From the NCBI RefSeq assembly GCF_900167155.1, contig NZ_FUXU01000007.1, positions 1 to 64,000 on the forward strand: 64,000 nt of DNA, given 5' to 3'. The notes beneath the pieces are model-generated. The model saw only the letters and a list, made by a program, of their open reading frames with translations, was not told the DNA's origin and did not search any database. Both the position numbers and the translations under genes were made by a program. This DNA comes from Enterovibrio nigricans DSM 22720. GTDB lineage: Bacteria; Pseudomonadota; Gammaproteobacteria; Enterobacterales; Vibrionaceae. The first letter of the stretch is position 1. Every line of letters starts with the position of its first letter. This document shows, in pieces, positions 37,292 to 46,240 of the stretch.

Positions 37292-38338
37292 ATGGAAGCC
37301 AACGACTCTCCGCTGGGAACATTAGACCAACAGCTTCTCCGCTATAAACAAGTACTGGATGTGATGCCAGCTGGTGTTATCTTGCTGGATCCATATGGGA
37401 AAGTTGCAGAAGCTAATCCTGAAGCGTACCGCCTATTGGGGGAACCGCTGGAAAGCATTCGTTGGGTTGATGTGATTAACCGTGCGTTTTCCCCCAGAGA
37501 AGATGATGGTCACGAAGTGTCACTGCGTGATGGGCGGAAGGTAAAACTTGCGATCTCGGCGTCAGAGTCAGGTCAGCTTATTCTGATCACAGATATGACT
37601 GAAACACGTTTGCTTCAATCACGCGTCAGTGATCTTCAACGACTGTCTTCGCTTGGAAAAATGGTGGCATCGTTAGCGCATCAGGTACGTACTCCGTTAT
37701 CGAGCGCCTTGCTTTATGCTGCAAATCTAGGGGCTCCTAACCTCAATCAGCCGACCAGACAGCGCTTTCAAATGAAGCTGGTGGACAGATTGCATGATCT
37801 TGAAAAACAAGTGAATGACATGCTGCTGTTTGCTAAAGGGGGAGACAACAAGGTTGTCGACAAATTCACATTAGAGCTTTTGTTGAATGAGTTTGAACCC
37901 ATGGTTGAGGCCTTGGTGAACAGCCAAAACGTCGATTTCGAAATCAATTGTGATGATGAATCTCATACGTTACTTGGGAATGTGAATGCATTAGCGAGTG
38001 CGTTATCGAATTTGGTTTTTAATGCAATTCAGGTTTCTGGCAAAAACTGCAAAGTGGTCGTTGACGCGCGAGCGGTCGGAAATCAGCTCTTCCTGTCAGT
38101 GGCAGATAACGGCCCGGGTATCGCAGAAGAATTGCAAAGTAAGATATTAGAACCTTTCTTTACGACTCGTCAGCAAGGAACAGGGCTAGGGCTTGCAGTT
38201 GTACAAATGGTCAGTCATGCGCACAAGGGTCGATTGACGTTGCAGTCTAACTTGGGCCAAGGCGCGTGTTTTACTCTTAGTTTGCCACTGGCAAACAATC
38301 ACGATGCTGTACGAGACAAGGTATCAGGAGAAGCATAA
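37292..38338 (+). CDS. flrB: Flagellar sensor histidine kinase FlrB
   Basis: A 348-residue cytoplasmic kinase without transmembrane segments. A PAS-like domain spans residues 20-100 (VLDVMPAGVILLDPYGKVAE). HisKA follows with His130 in SLAHQVRTPLSSALLYA, then HATPase (NLVFNAIQVSG, VADNGPGIAEELQ, FFTTRQQGTGLGLAVV). It phosphorylates FlrC. The stop and the flrC start share one base (TAATG). Confidence 0.96.
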   Translation: MEANDSPLGTLDQQLLRYKQVLDVMPAGVILLDPYGKVAEANPEAYRLLGEPLESIRWVDVINRAFSPREDDGHEVSLRDGRKVKLAISASESGQLILITDMTETRLLQSRVSDLQRLSSLGKMVASLAHQVRTPLSSALLYAANLGAPNLNQPTRQRFQMKLVDRLHDLEKQVNDMLLFAKGGDNKVVDKFTLELLLNEFEPMVEALVNSQNVDFEINCDDESHTLLGNVNALASALSNLVFNAIQVSGKNCKVVVDARAVGNQLFLSVADNGPGIAEELQSKILEPFFTTRQQGTGLGLAVVQMVSHAHKGRLTLQSNLGQGACFTLSLPLANNHDAVRDKVSGEA

Positions 38339-39741
38339 TGAACCAGAGCAAAGTATTGATTGTTGAAGATGATGAAGGCTTGCGCGAAGCACTGGTCGAC
38401 ACTCTGGCATTGGCAGGTTACCAATGGGTAGAAGCCGACAGTGCAGAGCATGCATTGCTTATTTTAAAGAATGAATCTGTCGACATTGTTGTCTCTGATG
38501 TTCAGATGGCGGGTATGGATGGTCTCGGTCTGCTGAGAAACCTAAAACTACATTATCCTAAGTTACCGGTTCTATTGATGACGGCTTATGCCAATATTCA
38601 AGATGCCGTTGCAGCAATGAAAGACGGTGCGGTTGATTATATGGCTAAGCCATTCGCACCTGAAGTGTTGCTCAATATGATAAGCCGCTACGCGCCTGTT
38701 AAAACTGAAAACACCGACGCGGTTGTGGCTGATCCAAAAAGCAAAGCCCTTATTGCGCTGGCTGACAAAGTCTCAAAGACCGACGCCAATGTGATGATTC
38801 TTGGACCGAGTGGCTCGGGAAAAGAGGTGATGGCGAGACATATTCACCGCCAGTCTCTTCGCGTGGACGGCCCGTTTATCGCAATTAACTGCGCAGCTAT
38901 TCCAGAGAACATGCTGGAAGCCACATTGTTTGGCTATGAGAAAGGTGCATTTACCGGGGCGGTACAAGCCTGTCCGGGTAAGTTCGAACAAGCGCAGGGT
39001 GGCACCATTCTTCTCGATGAAATCAGTGAGATGGAATTATCACTGCAGGCGAAGCTGCTTCGCGTACTTCAAGAACGTGAAGTTGAACGCTTGGGCAGCC
39101 GTAAGAGCATTAAATTGGATGTGCGAGTATTGGCTACCAGTAACCGCGACCTTCGCCAGTATGTCGAACAAGGGAATTTCAGAGAGGATCTTTATTACCG
39201 CTTGAATGTTTTCCCTATTTCCTGGCTACCGCTATGTGAGAGACCTGGAGATATCATTCCTTTAGCGACACATTTGCTTCAGCGTCACTGCAGTAAAATG
39301 GGCCATGGTACGCCGGTATTAGAAGAATCTGCCGCTCAAAAGCTGCTTCAATATGCTTGGCCGGGCAATGTGCGCGAACTGGACAATGTGATGCAACGAG
39401 CATTGATACTTTGCCAGCAAGGAACGATTTCGGCAGGTGACATATTGCTTGAAGGATTAGATTGGCAGGATGCAGGTAGCCTGCAATCGTTGGTCTCACT
39501 CAGTGAGGTGGTGACGCCACAAATTCAACCTCAAGCGATCCCAGCTAAAACATCCAACGCTGCGTCGTCTGAAAGCTTGGGTGGCGAGTTACGTGAGCAG
39601 GAGTTTACCATTATTCTCGACACCATTCGCGCCTGTGAAGGACGACGAAAGGATGTCGCGGAGCGTTTGGGCATTAGCCCACGAACCTTGCGTTATAAAC
39701 TCGCTAAAATGCGTGACGCGGGTATCGATATTCCCCAATAA
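38338..39741 (+). CDS. flrC: Flagellar response regulator FlrC (sigma-54 activator)
   Basis: A 467-residue NtrC-type regulator. The receiver has Asp54 in VVSDVQMAGMDG. The AAA+ domain has Walker A GPSGSGKEVM near 155 and GAFTGA near 203. The C-terminal Fis-type helix-turn-helix is RKDVAERLGISPRTLRYKL. Translationally coupled to flrB. In Vibrio it activates class III genes such as flaA, flgK and the hook/basal-body operons. Confidence 0.97.
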   Translation: MNQSKVLIVEDDEGLREALVDTLALAGYQWVEADSAEHALLILKNESVDIVVSDVQMAGMDGLGLLRNLKLHYPKLPVLLMTAYANIQDAVAAMKDGAVDYMAKPFAPEVLLNMISRYAPVKTENTDAVVADPKSKALIALADKVSKTDANVMILGPSGSGKEVMARHIHRQSLRVDGPFIAINCAAIPENMLEATLFGYEKGAFTGAVQACPGKFEQAQGGTILLDEISEMELSLQAKLLRVLQEREVERLGSRKSIKLDVRVLATSNRDLRQYVEQGNFREDLYYRLNVFPISWLPLCERPGDIIPLATHLLQRHCSKMGHGTPVLEESAAQKLLQYAWPGNVRELDNVMQRALILCQQGTISAGDILLEGLDWQDAGSLQSLVSLSEVVTPQIQPQAIPAKTSNAASSESLGGELREQEFTIILDTIRACEGRRKDVAERLGISPRTLRYKLAKMRDAGIDIPQ

Positions 39742-39856
39742 CCAATCTCCCCACCTTTACCGCATATTGTGTGATGGCCCAGAGAATTCGAGTCATCGCT
39801 TAATTGACATTGTTGGTATTAGGCTGCTTTTTAGGGCGTTAGTGCGTTATAATTAT

Positions 39857-39872
39857 TGGCTTGCTAATTGCG
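39857..39872 (+). promoter_or_regulatory. Sigma-54 promoter for fliEFGHIJ
   Basis: TGGCTT-N5-TTGCG with GG-N10-GC spacing, 74 bp before fliE. Confidence 0.8.
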
Positions 39873-39945
39873 TAAATAGTAATCAAATAGGCGTTTAAGC
39901 CAGAAATGGCGCGAGTTGCCAAAGTTTTGACAGTGAGGACGACCC

Positions 39946-40257
39946 ATGAAAATTAATGGCATGCAGCATGAAATGCAGGCGATGGCTCTGGAAGCCCAGA
40001 GCACAGCACGTGCGGCAACGGGACAGCAAGTGTCTCAAGATTTTGGCGAACTCCTGTCCAGCGCAATGAATACAGTCAATGGATTACAGAAAACATCTGG
40101 TGATTTACAAACCCGTTTTGATCAGGGCGATCGAAGCGTAAGTTTGTCGGATGTGATGATTGCACGTAACAAATCCAGCGTTGCCTTTGAAGCGACAATT
40201 CAAACGCGTAATAAGCTGGTAGAAGCGTACAAAGAATTAATGAACATGCCGGTTTAA
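39946..40257 (+). CDS. fliE: MS ring-rod adaptor FliE
   Basis: A 103-residue basal-body protein. SQDFGELLSSAMNTVNGLQK, SLSDVMIARNKSSVAFEATI and the ending RNKLVEAYKELMNMPV match FliE closely. First gene of a sigma-54 operon. Confidence 0.97.
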   Translation: MKINGMQHEMQAMALEAQSTARAATGQQVSQDFGELLSSAMNTVNGLQKTSGDLQTRFDQGDRSVSLSDVMIARNKSSVAFEATIQTRNKLVEAYKELMNMPV

Positions 40258-40272
40258 TGTAGGTACTAGCTC

Positions 40273-42030
40273 GTGGCTGAAGACACTGATAACACGCAAC
40301 TAGCCTTAGCCGACAATGCGTCGGGCCTGCCTGTTGCGTCGGATGGCGGAATGTCCGATCCTGACATGATGGAAAGAGATATAACACCGTCATCAGGGCT
40401 ATTGGGCGGCATGGATGTTGCGCGTCAGGTCATACTCGTAGCAGCGGTTGCCATTTGTGTATCCCTTCTTGCGCTGCTTTTTGTCTGGGTCCAAGAGCCG
40501 GAAATGCGTCCATTGGGCACATACGAAACGGAAGAGTTAATCCCCGTTCTCGATCACTTGGACCAACAAAAAATCGAATACGCACTTGATGGCAATACCA
40601 TCAGAGTGCCCGTCAAAGAATACTCCACGATCAAGCTTAATCTCAGCCGAGCCGGTTTGAACTCCGCGCGTGAAGAAGGTGATGACATCCTTCTGGAAGA
40701 TATGGGCTTTGGCGTTTCTCAACAACTTGAACGTGAAAGACTAAAACTCAGTCGTGAACGTCAACTCGCTGCTGCGATTGAAAAAATTCGCGCAGTCAGC
40801 AAAGCCCGTGTTCTGCTGGCCATGCCAAAACAAAGTGTGTTTGTTCGCCATAATCAAGAGGCCTCCGCGACCGTATTTTTAACCGTAAGGGGAAATACTC
40901 AGCTTGGTCAGGAAGAAGTGGACTCTATCGTTGATATGGTGGCATCTGCCGTACCGAGCCTGAAACCTTCTCGCGTGACGGTGACGGATCAACATGGCCG
41001 GCTTTTGAGCTCGGGCAATGAAGACCCAATGACGTCTCAACGCCGAAAAGAGTACGACTTAGAACGTAAGCAAGAACAGGCGCTGAGAGAAAAAATTGAC
41101 TCAATCTTGATCCCCGTTCTTGGTTTAGGGAATTACACCGCACAAGTTGATATCACGATGGACTTCAGTGCGATAGAAGAGACACGCAAGCGGTTTGATC
41201 CGGCAACGTCATCAACGCGAAGTGAATACACCCGCGAAAATTACAACAACACCGATTACGTGGCAGGCGTTCCTGGTGCGCTGAGTAACCAGCCACCTGT
41301 CGATTCGGCGATTCCTGAAGATATCCAAGATCTAAAAAATGGCGGTGCAGGCGACAAAGGTTCACTCAGCCGTGAAGCGACGCGTAACTATGAGTTGGAT
41401 ACAACGATCAGCCATCGTCGAGCACAAACGGGGACAGTCGCCCGTCAAACGGTTTCTGTTGCCGTGGATTACATCGCAGGTGTCAATCCTGAATCCGGCG
41501 AAATGGTGAGAACACCTGTCGGTGAGGCGGAACTTCAAAAAATACGCCGTTTGCTTATCGGTGGTGTTGGCTACTCCGAAATGCGTGGAGACATATTGGA
41601 CGTGGTCTCAGTGGCCTTTGTTGAGCCAGAAGTTGATGCCATCGGCGAAGTGCCAATTTGGGAACATCCTAACTTCAACGACTGGGTTCGTTGGCTTGCA
41701 GCGGCACTGGTTGTCATTGTGGTGGTGTTTGCCTTGATTAAACCTGCGTTGTCAAAACTGCTCAATCCACACAAAGACGACGACGCACTTCTGGGACCCA
41801 ATGGCGAGATGATGGGGCCAGATGGCCTACCGCTCAGTCCTGACGATGACATAGGCCTGATTGGTGCAGAGTTGGATGGTTCGAGTAATTTCTCGATGAG
41901 TTCATCAAACCTCAACCTCCCAGATCTCCATAAAGATGAAGACCTGTTGAAAGCAGTGCGTGCACTGGTCGCAAATGAACCTGACCTAGCGGCTCAGGTA
42001 GTGAAAAGCTGGGTAAGTGAAGATGGCTAA
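40273..42030 (+). CDS. fliF: MS-ring protein FliF
   Basis: A 585-residue inner-membrane ring protein. Two transmembrane segments are visible: QVILVAAVAICVSLLALLFV near residue 55 and WLAAALVVIVVVFALIKPAL near residue 478. Between them are YscJ-like ring-building domains (EYSTIKLNLSRAGLNS, RERQLAAAIEKIRAVSKARV). The C-terminus (LLKAVRALVANEPDLAAQVV, KSWVSEDG) binds FliG. The start is GTG with a modest upstream AGG; family N-termini are variable. Confidence 0.96.
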   Translation: MAEDTDNTQLALADNASGLPVASDGGMSDPDMMERDITPSSGLLGGMDVARQVILVAAVAICVSLLALLFVWVQEPEMRPLGTYETEELIPVLDHLDQQKIEYALDGNTIRVPVKEYSTIKLNLSRAGLNSAREEGDDILLEDMGFGVSQQLERERLKLSRERQLAAAIEKIRAVSKARVLLAMPKQSVFVRHNQEASATVFLTVRGNTQLGQEEVDSIVDMVASAVPSLKPSRVTVTDQHGRLLSSGNEDPMTSQRRKEYDLERKQEQALREKIDSILIPVLGLGNYTAQVDITMDFSAIEETRKRFDPATSSTRSEYTRENYNNTDYVAGVPGALSNQPPVDSAIPEDIQDLKNGGAGDKGSLSREATRNYELDTTISHRRAQTGTVARQTVSVAVDYIAGVNPESGEMVRTPVGEAELQKIRRLLIGGVGYSEMRGDILDVVSVAFVEPEVDAIGEVPIWEHPNFNDWVRWLAAALVVIVVVFALIKPALSKLLNPHKDDDALLGPNGEMMGPDGLPLSPDDDIGLIGAELDGSSNFSMSSSNLNLPDLHKDEDLLKAVRALVANEPDLAAQVVKSWVSEDG

Positions 42031-43063
42031 AGACGACGAAAACAAACCAGGTGCTGAGTATGACATTAGCCAACTGTCGGGTATTGATAAAGCGGCTATT
42101 TTGCTGCTTAGCCTGACAGAGCAGGATGCAGCTAGCATAATCCGCCACTTAGAACCAAAGCAGGTTCAAAAAGTCGGTGGTGCGATGACCCAGATGGCAG
42201 ATTTGAATCAAGAAAAAGTGGCCGCAGTGCATCGCAGTTTTCTGGAAGATATTCAGAAATTCACGGCCATTGGTATGGGCAGTGAAGACTTTGTTCGAAA
42301 CGCGCTTATCGCCGCACTTGGTGAAGATAAAGCGACCAACCTTGTTGATCAAATCCTGCTGGGCAGTGGCTCGAAAGGTCTCGATTCACTCAAATGGATG
42401 GATCCGCGCCAGGTGGCATCTATCATCATCAATGAGCACCCTCAGATCCAGACCATCGTTCTGTCCTACTTGGAACCAGAACAGTCCGCCGAAATTCTGA
42501 CGCAGTTTGCCGAGCGTGATGCACTCGATTTGGTGATGCGTATTGCGAACCTAGAAGAAGTACAACCTGCTGCATTGCATGAGCTAAATGAAATCATGGA
42601 GAAACAGTTTGCGGGTCAGGCGGGTGCACAAGCCGCGAAGATTGGTGGCTTGAAAGCGGCTGCAGACATCATGAACTACATGGACAATGCACTGGAATCT
42701 GCGCTGATGGAGCAGATTGGTCAAAACGACGAAGAGATGGCGTCCCAGATTCAGGATCTTATGTTTGTTTTCGACAACCTTGCGGAAGTCGACGACCGTG
42801 GTATTCAGGCTATTCTCAAAGATGTTCCTCAAGAGGCACTTCAACGAGCACTTAAAGGCGCGGAAGAAGGACTTCGAGACAAAATTTTCAGAAATATGTC
42901 CAAGCGTGCAGCAGAAATGCTGCAAGACGATTTGGAAGCGATGGGGCCTATTCGCGTTTCCGATGTGGAGGCAGCCCAGAAAGAAATTTTGTCTGTTGCT
43001 CGACGATTGGCCGATTCTGGCGAAATCATGCTGAGCAGTGGTGGTGCGGACGAGTTCCTCTAA
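42023..43063 (+). CDS. fliG: Flagellar motor switch protein FliG
   Basis: A 346-residue switch protein. The N domain has YDISQLSGIDKAAILLLSLT, the middle has the EHPQ motif (INEHPQIQTIVLSYLEPEQS), and the C domain contains the torque helix with charged residues (ALQRALKGAEEGLRDKIFRN, MSKRAAEMLQDDLEAMG). ATG 42023 overlaps the end of fliF by 8 nt; the frame's upstream GTG at 42017 is less likely. Confidence 0.97.
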   Translation: MAKDDENKPGAEYDISQLSGIDKAAILLLSLTEQDAASIIRHLEPKQVQKVGGAMTQMADLNQEKVAAVHRSFLEDIQKFTAIGMGSEDFVRNALIAALGEDKATNLVDQILLGSGSKGLDSLKWMDPRQVASIIINEHPQIQTIVLSYLEPEQSAEILTQFAERDALDLVMRIANLEEVQPAALHELNEIMEKQFAGQAGAQAAKIGGLKAAADIMNYMDNALESALMEQIGQNDEEMASQIQDLMFVFDNLAEVDDRGIQAILKDVPQEALQRALKGAEEGLRDKIFRNMSKRAAEMLQDDLEAMGPIRVSDVEAAQKEILSVARRLADSGEIMLSSGGADEFL

Positions 43064-43109
43064 CCATGACAGATGTTAAACCCATTGCAACAATGTTGAA
43101 GGTAGTAGC

Positions 43110-44126
43110 ATGACTCTTGACCGTCGACGCGGATATATTCGTACCAGTGAACAACCGGACGATGTTCTAGAGCGTTGGGAGCTGCCTAGTTATGCGGGTG
43201 GAAAGCCACAGCCGAAAGATACCGCACTCAACTATGACCCAAGTTGGGAGCCGCCCGAGCTTGAAGAACCAGAAGTTGAGCCTGAGTTAGACCTTTCAAT
43301 GCTGACGGCAGAGGTGCTTGAAGAGATCAGGCAATCTGCTTATGAAGAAGGCCATGAAGAAGGGCGTGAAGCAGGTTTTGACGAAGGTAAAACCTCGGGG
43401 CTGGAGCAAGGCAAAATTGAAGGCCTTGAAGCTGGAAAAGCCGAAGGATTTGAACAAGGTTTAGCTGACGGTCAGAAACTGGTTGAAGAGCGTTGTCGTC
43501 ACCTTGATGTGATGTTGACCAAACTCGCTTTCCCTATTCACCAAGTCGACCATCACGTTCAACAACAAGTGGTTGAACTGGTGATGCATCTTGCGAAATC
43601 AGTCATCCAAACCGAAGTGATGACAAATGCACAAGTGATCCTCAATACGCTGCGTGAAGCTGTGAATGCGCTCCCTATCGCAGGACGTCAGGTGACAATC
43701 TACCTGCACCCTGATGATATGGAGATTGTCACTTCAGCACACAGTGTGGAATCGCTGCGTGATCGCGAATGGCGTTTGATTGCTGAGCCCTCACTTAATC
43801 GTGGTGATATTCAAGTTGCCTGCGGTGACTCAGTTGTTGATTATCGCATTGAAGATCGAATTGCTCAGGCATTAAGCCGCTTTGCAGGCCAAAACCTGAG
43901 TCGTGAGCCAGAGCTCGCTGAAAATGAGCCGGGTGCTGATGTCTTGTTAGGCCCAGATATGGTCGTGACTGACGAAGTGGCTGGCGACAACCCGTCTACG
44001 CCTGCAGAGCCAGCTGAAAGCAATGTGTCGTCACAGGACGCCATATCATCAGACGATGACGCTTCTGACGCGTCCGACGTTTCCGGAGCGCACAACATGG
44101 AAGGCGAAAATGGCCAGCCTGTCTGA
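43110..44126 (+). CDS. fliH: Flagellar export ATPase regulator FliH
   Basis: A 338-residue stator protein for FliI. Residues 80-125 carry the diagnostic glycine repeats ([36 protein letters not shown]), which form a GxxxG helix. The globular C-domain follows ([40 protein letters not shown]). After about residue 275 there is a 60-residue acidic/Ser-rich tail (for example [14 protein letters not shown]) not seen in short enterobacterial FliH. The end overlaps fliI by 17 nt. Confidence 0.95.
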   Translation: MTLDRRRGYIRTSEQPDDVLERWELPSYAGGKPQPKDTALNYDPSWEPPELEEPEVEPELDLSMLTAEVLEEIRQSAYEEGHEEGREAGFDEGKTSGLEQGKIEGLEAGKAEGFEQGLADGQKLVEERCRHLDVMLTKLAFPIHQVDHHVQQQVVELVMHLAKSVIQTEVMTNAQVILNTLREAVNALPIAGRQVTIYLHPDDMEIVTSAHSVESLRDREWRLIAEPSLNRGDIQVACGDSVVDYRIEDRIAQALSRFAGQNLSREPELAENEPGADVLLGPDMVVTDEVAGDNPSTPAEPAESNVSSQDAISSDDDASDASDVSGAHNMEGENGQPV

Positions 44127-45426
44127 GAGACTGAGTGCGCTGTCCACTGAAAACCTGAGTGTACGCCCTGTCGCGTCAGGGAAACTCGTTCGCGTTGTTG
44201 GATTAACCTTGGAAGCTATCGGCTGCCGCGCACCTATCGGTAGCCTTTGCACCGTGGAAACACTAAACGGCAGCATTGAAGCGGAAGTGGTCGGTTTCTC
44301 AGGTGAAACACTCTACCTCATGCCAAGTGAGCAAATCTCTGGCGTGTTACCGGGGGCCCGTGTGACACCGCTATCCGGTGAGCAGGGCGTCCCTGTTGGA
44401 CTCGAACTTCTCGGTCGCGTGATTGACGGCGTGGGTAACCCGTTGGATGGTTTGGGTGACATTTTTACCGGACAGACGGCTTCCTTTACCCCCGCGGCAA
44501 TAAACCCGCTTTCCCGAAAACCTATCGATACACCACTGGATGTAGGCATTAAGGCCATAAACGGTTTATTGACCGTGGGCAAAGGTCAGCGTATTGGTTT
44601 ATTTGCAGGTTCGGGTGTTGGTAAGTCTGTCACCCTCGGCATGATGACGCGAGGCACAACGGCTCAAGTTGTTGTCGTTGGTTTGATAGGCGAGCGTGGT
44701 CGAGAAGTTAAAGAATTTATTGATGAAATCCTTGGCAAGGAAGGGCGTGCGCGATCGGTTGTCATTGCCGCTCCTGCAGATGCTTCACCCTTGATGCGAC
44801 TTAAGGGTTGTCAGACAGCCTTGACCATTGCTGAGTACTTCAGAGATCAGGGGCTCGATGTTCTGCTGTTGATGGACTCATTGACGCGTTTTGCACAAGC
44901 GCAGCGAGAGATAGCGCTTTCGGTAGGTGAGCCGCCTGCAACAAAAGGTTACCCGCCTTCTGTTTTTGCTAAATTGCCCGCATTGGTTGAACGTGCAGGT
45001 AATGGTGCTGAAGGGAAAGGGTCGATAACGGCGTTCTTCACTGTGTTGACTGAGGGTGACGATCTGCAAGATCCGATTGCGGATGCAGCACGTGCTATTT
45101 TGGATGGTCATATCGTCTTATCACGAAAAATGGCGGATGCAGGGCACTATCCTGCGATAGATGTTGAACGCTCTGTCAGCCGTGTTATGCCAAACATTGT
45201 GGACGATGAGCATATGCTAATGTCGCGTGCAGTGCGGCAAATTCTCTCCGTTTGTCGTAAAAATCAGGATTTGGTATCAATTGGCGCTTATAAGCCTGGT
45301 ACTGATCAATCCATAGACCAAGCCTTTACCTTGAAACCACGCATCGATGGCTATTTGCAGCAAGGTATGAAAGAAGTCGTGCCTTACGGTATGTGCGTCA
45401 ACATGCTCCGCTCAACGCTACAGTAG
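44110..45426 (+). CDS. fliI: Flagellar export ATPase FliI
   Basis: A 438-residue F1-beta-like ATPase. Walker A GSGVGKSV lies near residue 168, Walker B is [20 protein letters not shown], and [14 protein letters not shown] and [10 protein letters not shown] are typical. ATG 44110, with GGAAGG upstream, gives the family N-terminus [11 protein letters not shown]; the frame upstream is inside fliH. It powers substrate entry into the export gate. Confidence 0.98.
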   Translation: MASLSERLSALSTENLSVRPVASGKLVRVVGLTLEAIGCRAPIGSLCTVETLNGSIEAEVVGFSGETLYLMPSEQISGVLPGARVTPLSGEQGVPVGLELLGRVIDGVGNPLDGLGDIFTGQTASFTPAAINPLSRKPIDTPLDVGIKAINGLLTVGKGQRIGLFAGSGVGKSVTLGMMTRGTTAQVVVVGLIGERGREVKEFIDEILGKEGRARSVVIAAPADASPLMRLKGCQTALTIAEYFRDQGLDVLLLMDSLTRFAQAQREIALSVGEPPATKGYPPSVFAKLPALVERAGNGAEGKGSITAFFTVLTEGDDLQDPIADAARAILDGHIVLSRKMADAGHYPAIDVERSVSRVMPNIVDDEHMLMSRAVRQILSVCRKNQDLVSIGAYKPGTDQSIDQAFTLKPRIDGYLQQGMKEVVPYGMCVNMLRSTLQ

Positions 45427-45433
45427 GTGAATT

Positions 45434-45883
45434 ATGTCTAGTAACGCAATGAACCTGCTACTTGAACAGGCGACAAATACCGAGCACAAAGCGCATTTAG
45501 CGCTGGTTGCTGCGCAGCAAGAGCTTCAAGGCTACTACATTCAGGTAGAGCAAATTGAGCAGTATCGCCTTGACTACTTTCGCCAAATGTCTGACCGCGG
45601 ACAGGCGGGTTTAAGTGCGAGCAGCTACGGTCACCTCAATCGATTCATCGTTCAATTAGATGAAACGCTGGCAAGACAACGCCAGGCGGCAATAGATTTT
45701 GAAGACAATGTCGAACGTTGCCGAGAGCATTGGATGCAATGTCGCCAGCATACTCGTTCTCTCGAATGGCTCATTGAAAAGCGAGAGAAAGAAGCGAGAA
45801 TGCGGGCTGACCGTCTTGAGCAAAAGCAGATGGATGAGTTCGCAATGTTGAGTTTTTCCCGCCAAAAACGCGAACAATTCTAG
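45434..45883 (+). CDS. fliJ: Flagellar export chaperone FliJ
   Basis: A 149-residue coiled-coil protein (LLEQATNTEHKAHLALVAAQ; LIEKREKEARMRADRLEQKQ) ending QMDEFAMLSFSRQKREQF. Size, helicity and position after fliI identify FliJ. The final base of its TAG stop is the first base of the inverted-repeat element that follows. Confidence 0.93.
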   Translation: MSSNAMNLLLEQATNTEHKAHLALVAAQQELQGYYIQVEQIEQYRLDYFRQMSDRGQAGLSASSYGHLNRFIVQLDETLARQRQAAIDFEDNVERCREHWMQCRQHTRSLEWLIEKREKEARMRADRLEQKQMDEFAMLSFSRQKREQF

Positions 45884-46147
45884 GGTCTGTTTATCTTTGG
45901 TGAAGATTTTTGCAGCAGTTTGTGGGGGACGTTATGCAAGGCAGAGGCTTTGATGTGTAGCTGGCCTACATGAGAAGCCGATAACGCAGGAGAAAGTCCT
46001 CACAAACGCTGCCCGAAGGGTTCTGCTAAAAGCGCTTTATGCTTTGTTGAGGTGTATTTGCGTAGAATAACTAGGCGGCACACACCTCGCCGCGCCTAAA
46101 ACGCTTTTCGCGAGAACAAAATTTAACCACCAAAGATAAAAAGACCC
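45883..46147. mobile_element. 265-bp terminal-inverted-repeat element (MITE-like)
   Basis: The outer 20 bp are near-perfect inverted repeats: GGGTCTGTTTATCTTTGGTG at 45883-45902 and CACCAAAGATAAAAAGACCC at 46128-46147, one mismatch. No protein of credible size is inside. The interior is strongly self-complementary: AGTTTGTG with TCACAAAC, TGTAG with CTACA, GAGGTGT with ACACCTC, AAAAGCG with CGCTTTT. It looks like a non-autonomous transposable repeat or a structured RNA-coding repeat. No clear flanking target duplication is seen. It lies between the fliJ stop and the -24 element of fliK, with 5 bp to spare. Confidence 0.65.
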
Positions 46148-46152
46148 CAGTT

Positions 46153-46168
46153 TGGCCTGATAATTGCT
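46153..46168 (+). promoter_or_regulatory. Sigma-54 promoter for fliKLMN
   Basis: TGGCCT-N5-TTGCT with exact spacing, 73 bp before fliK and only 5 bp from the repeat element. Upstream activator sites, if any, would lie inside that element or in fliJ. Confidence 0.82.
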
Positions 46169-46240
46169 TTACACTTTGTAACGAGCAGGTAGCTATGGCT
46201 GCTTACGCAGAAACGACAAAGTATTCGAAGCAGGATCACT

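Noticed and set aside
45979-45986. GCCGATAA inside the inverted-repeat element as a sigma-28 -10 box
   Set aside because: The -10 core is exact, but the sequence 15 bases upstream is not TAAA, and the site lies in a repeat; not listed as a promoter.
45900-46140. Protein-coding gene inside the 265-bp element
   Set aside because: Frames are short, with no ribosome site and a strongly palindromic interior; better explained as a repeat or RNA.
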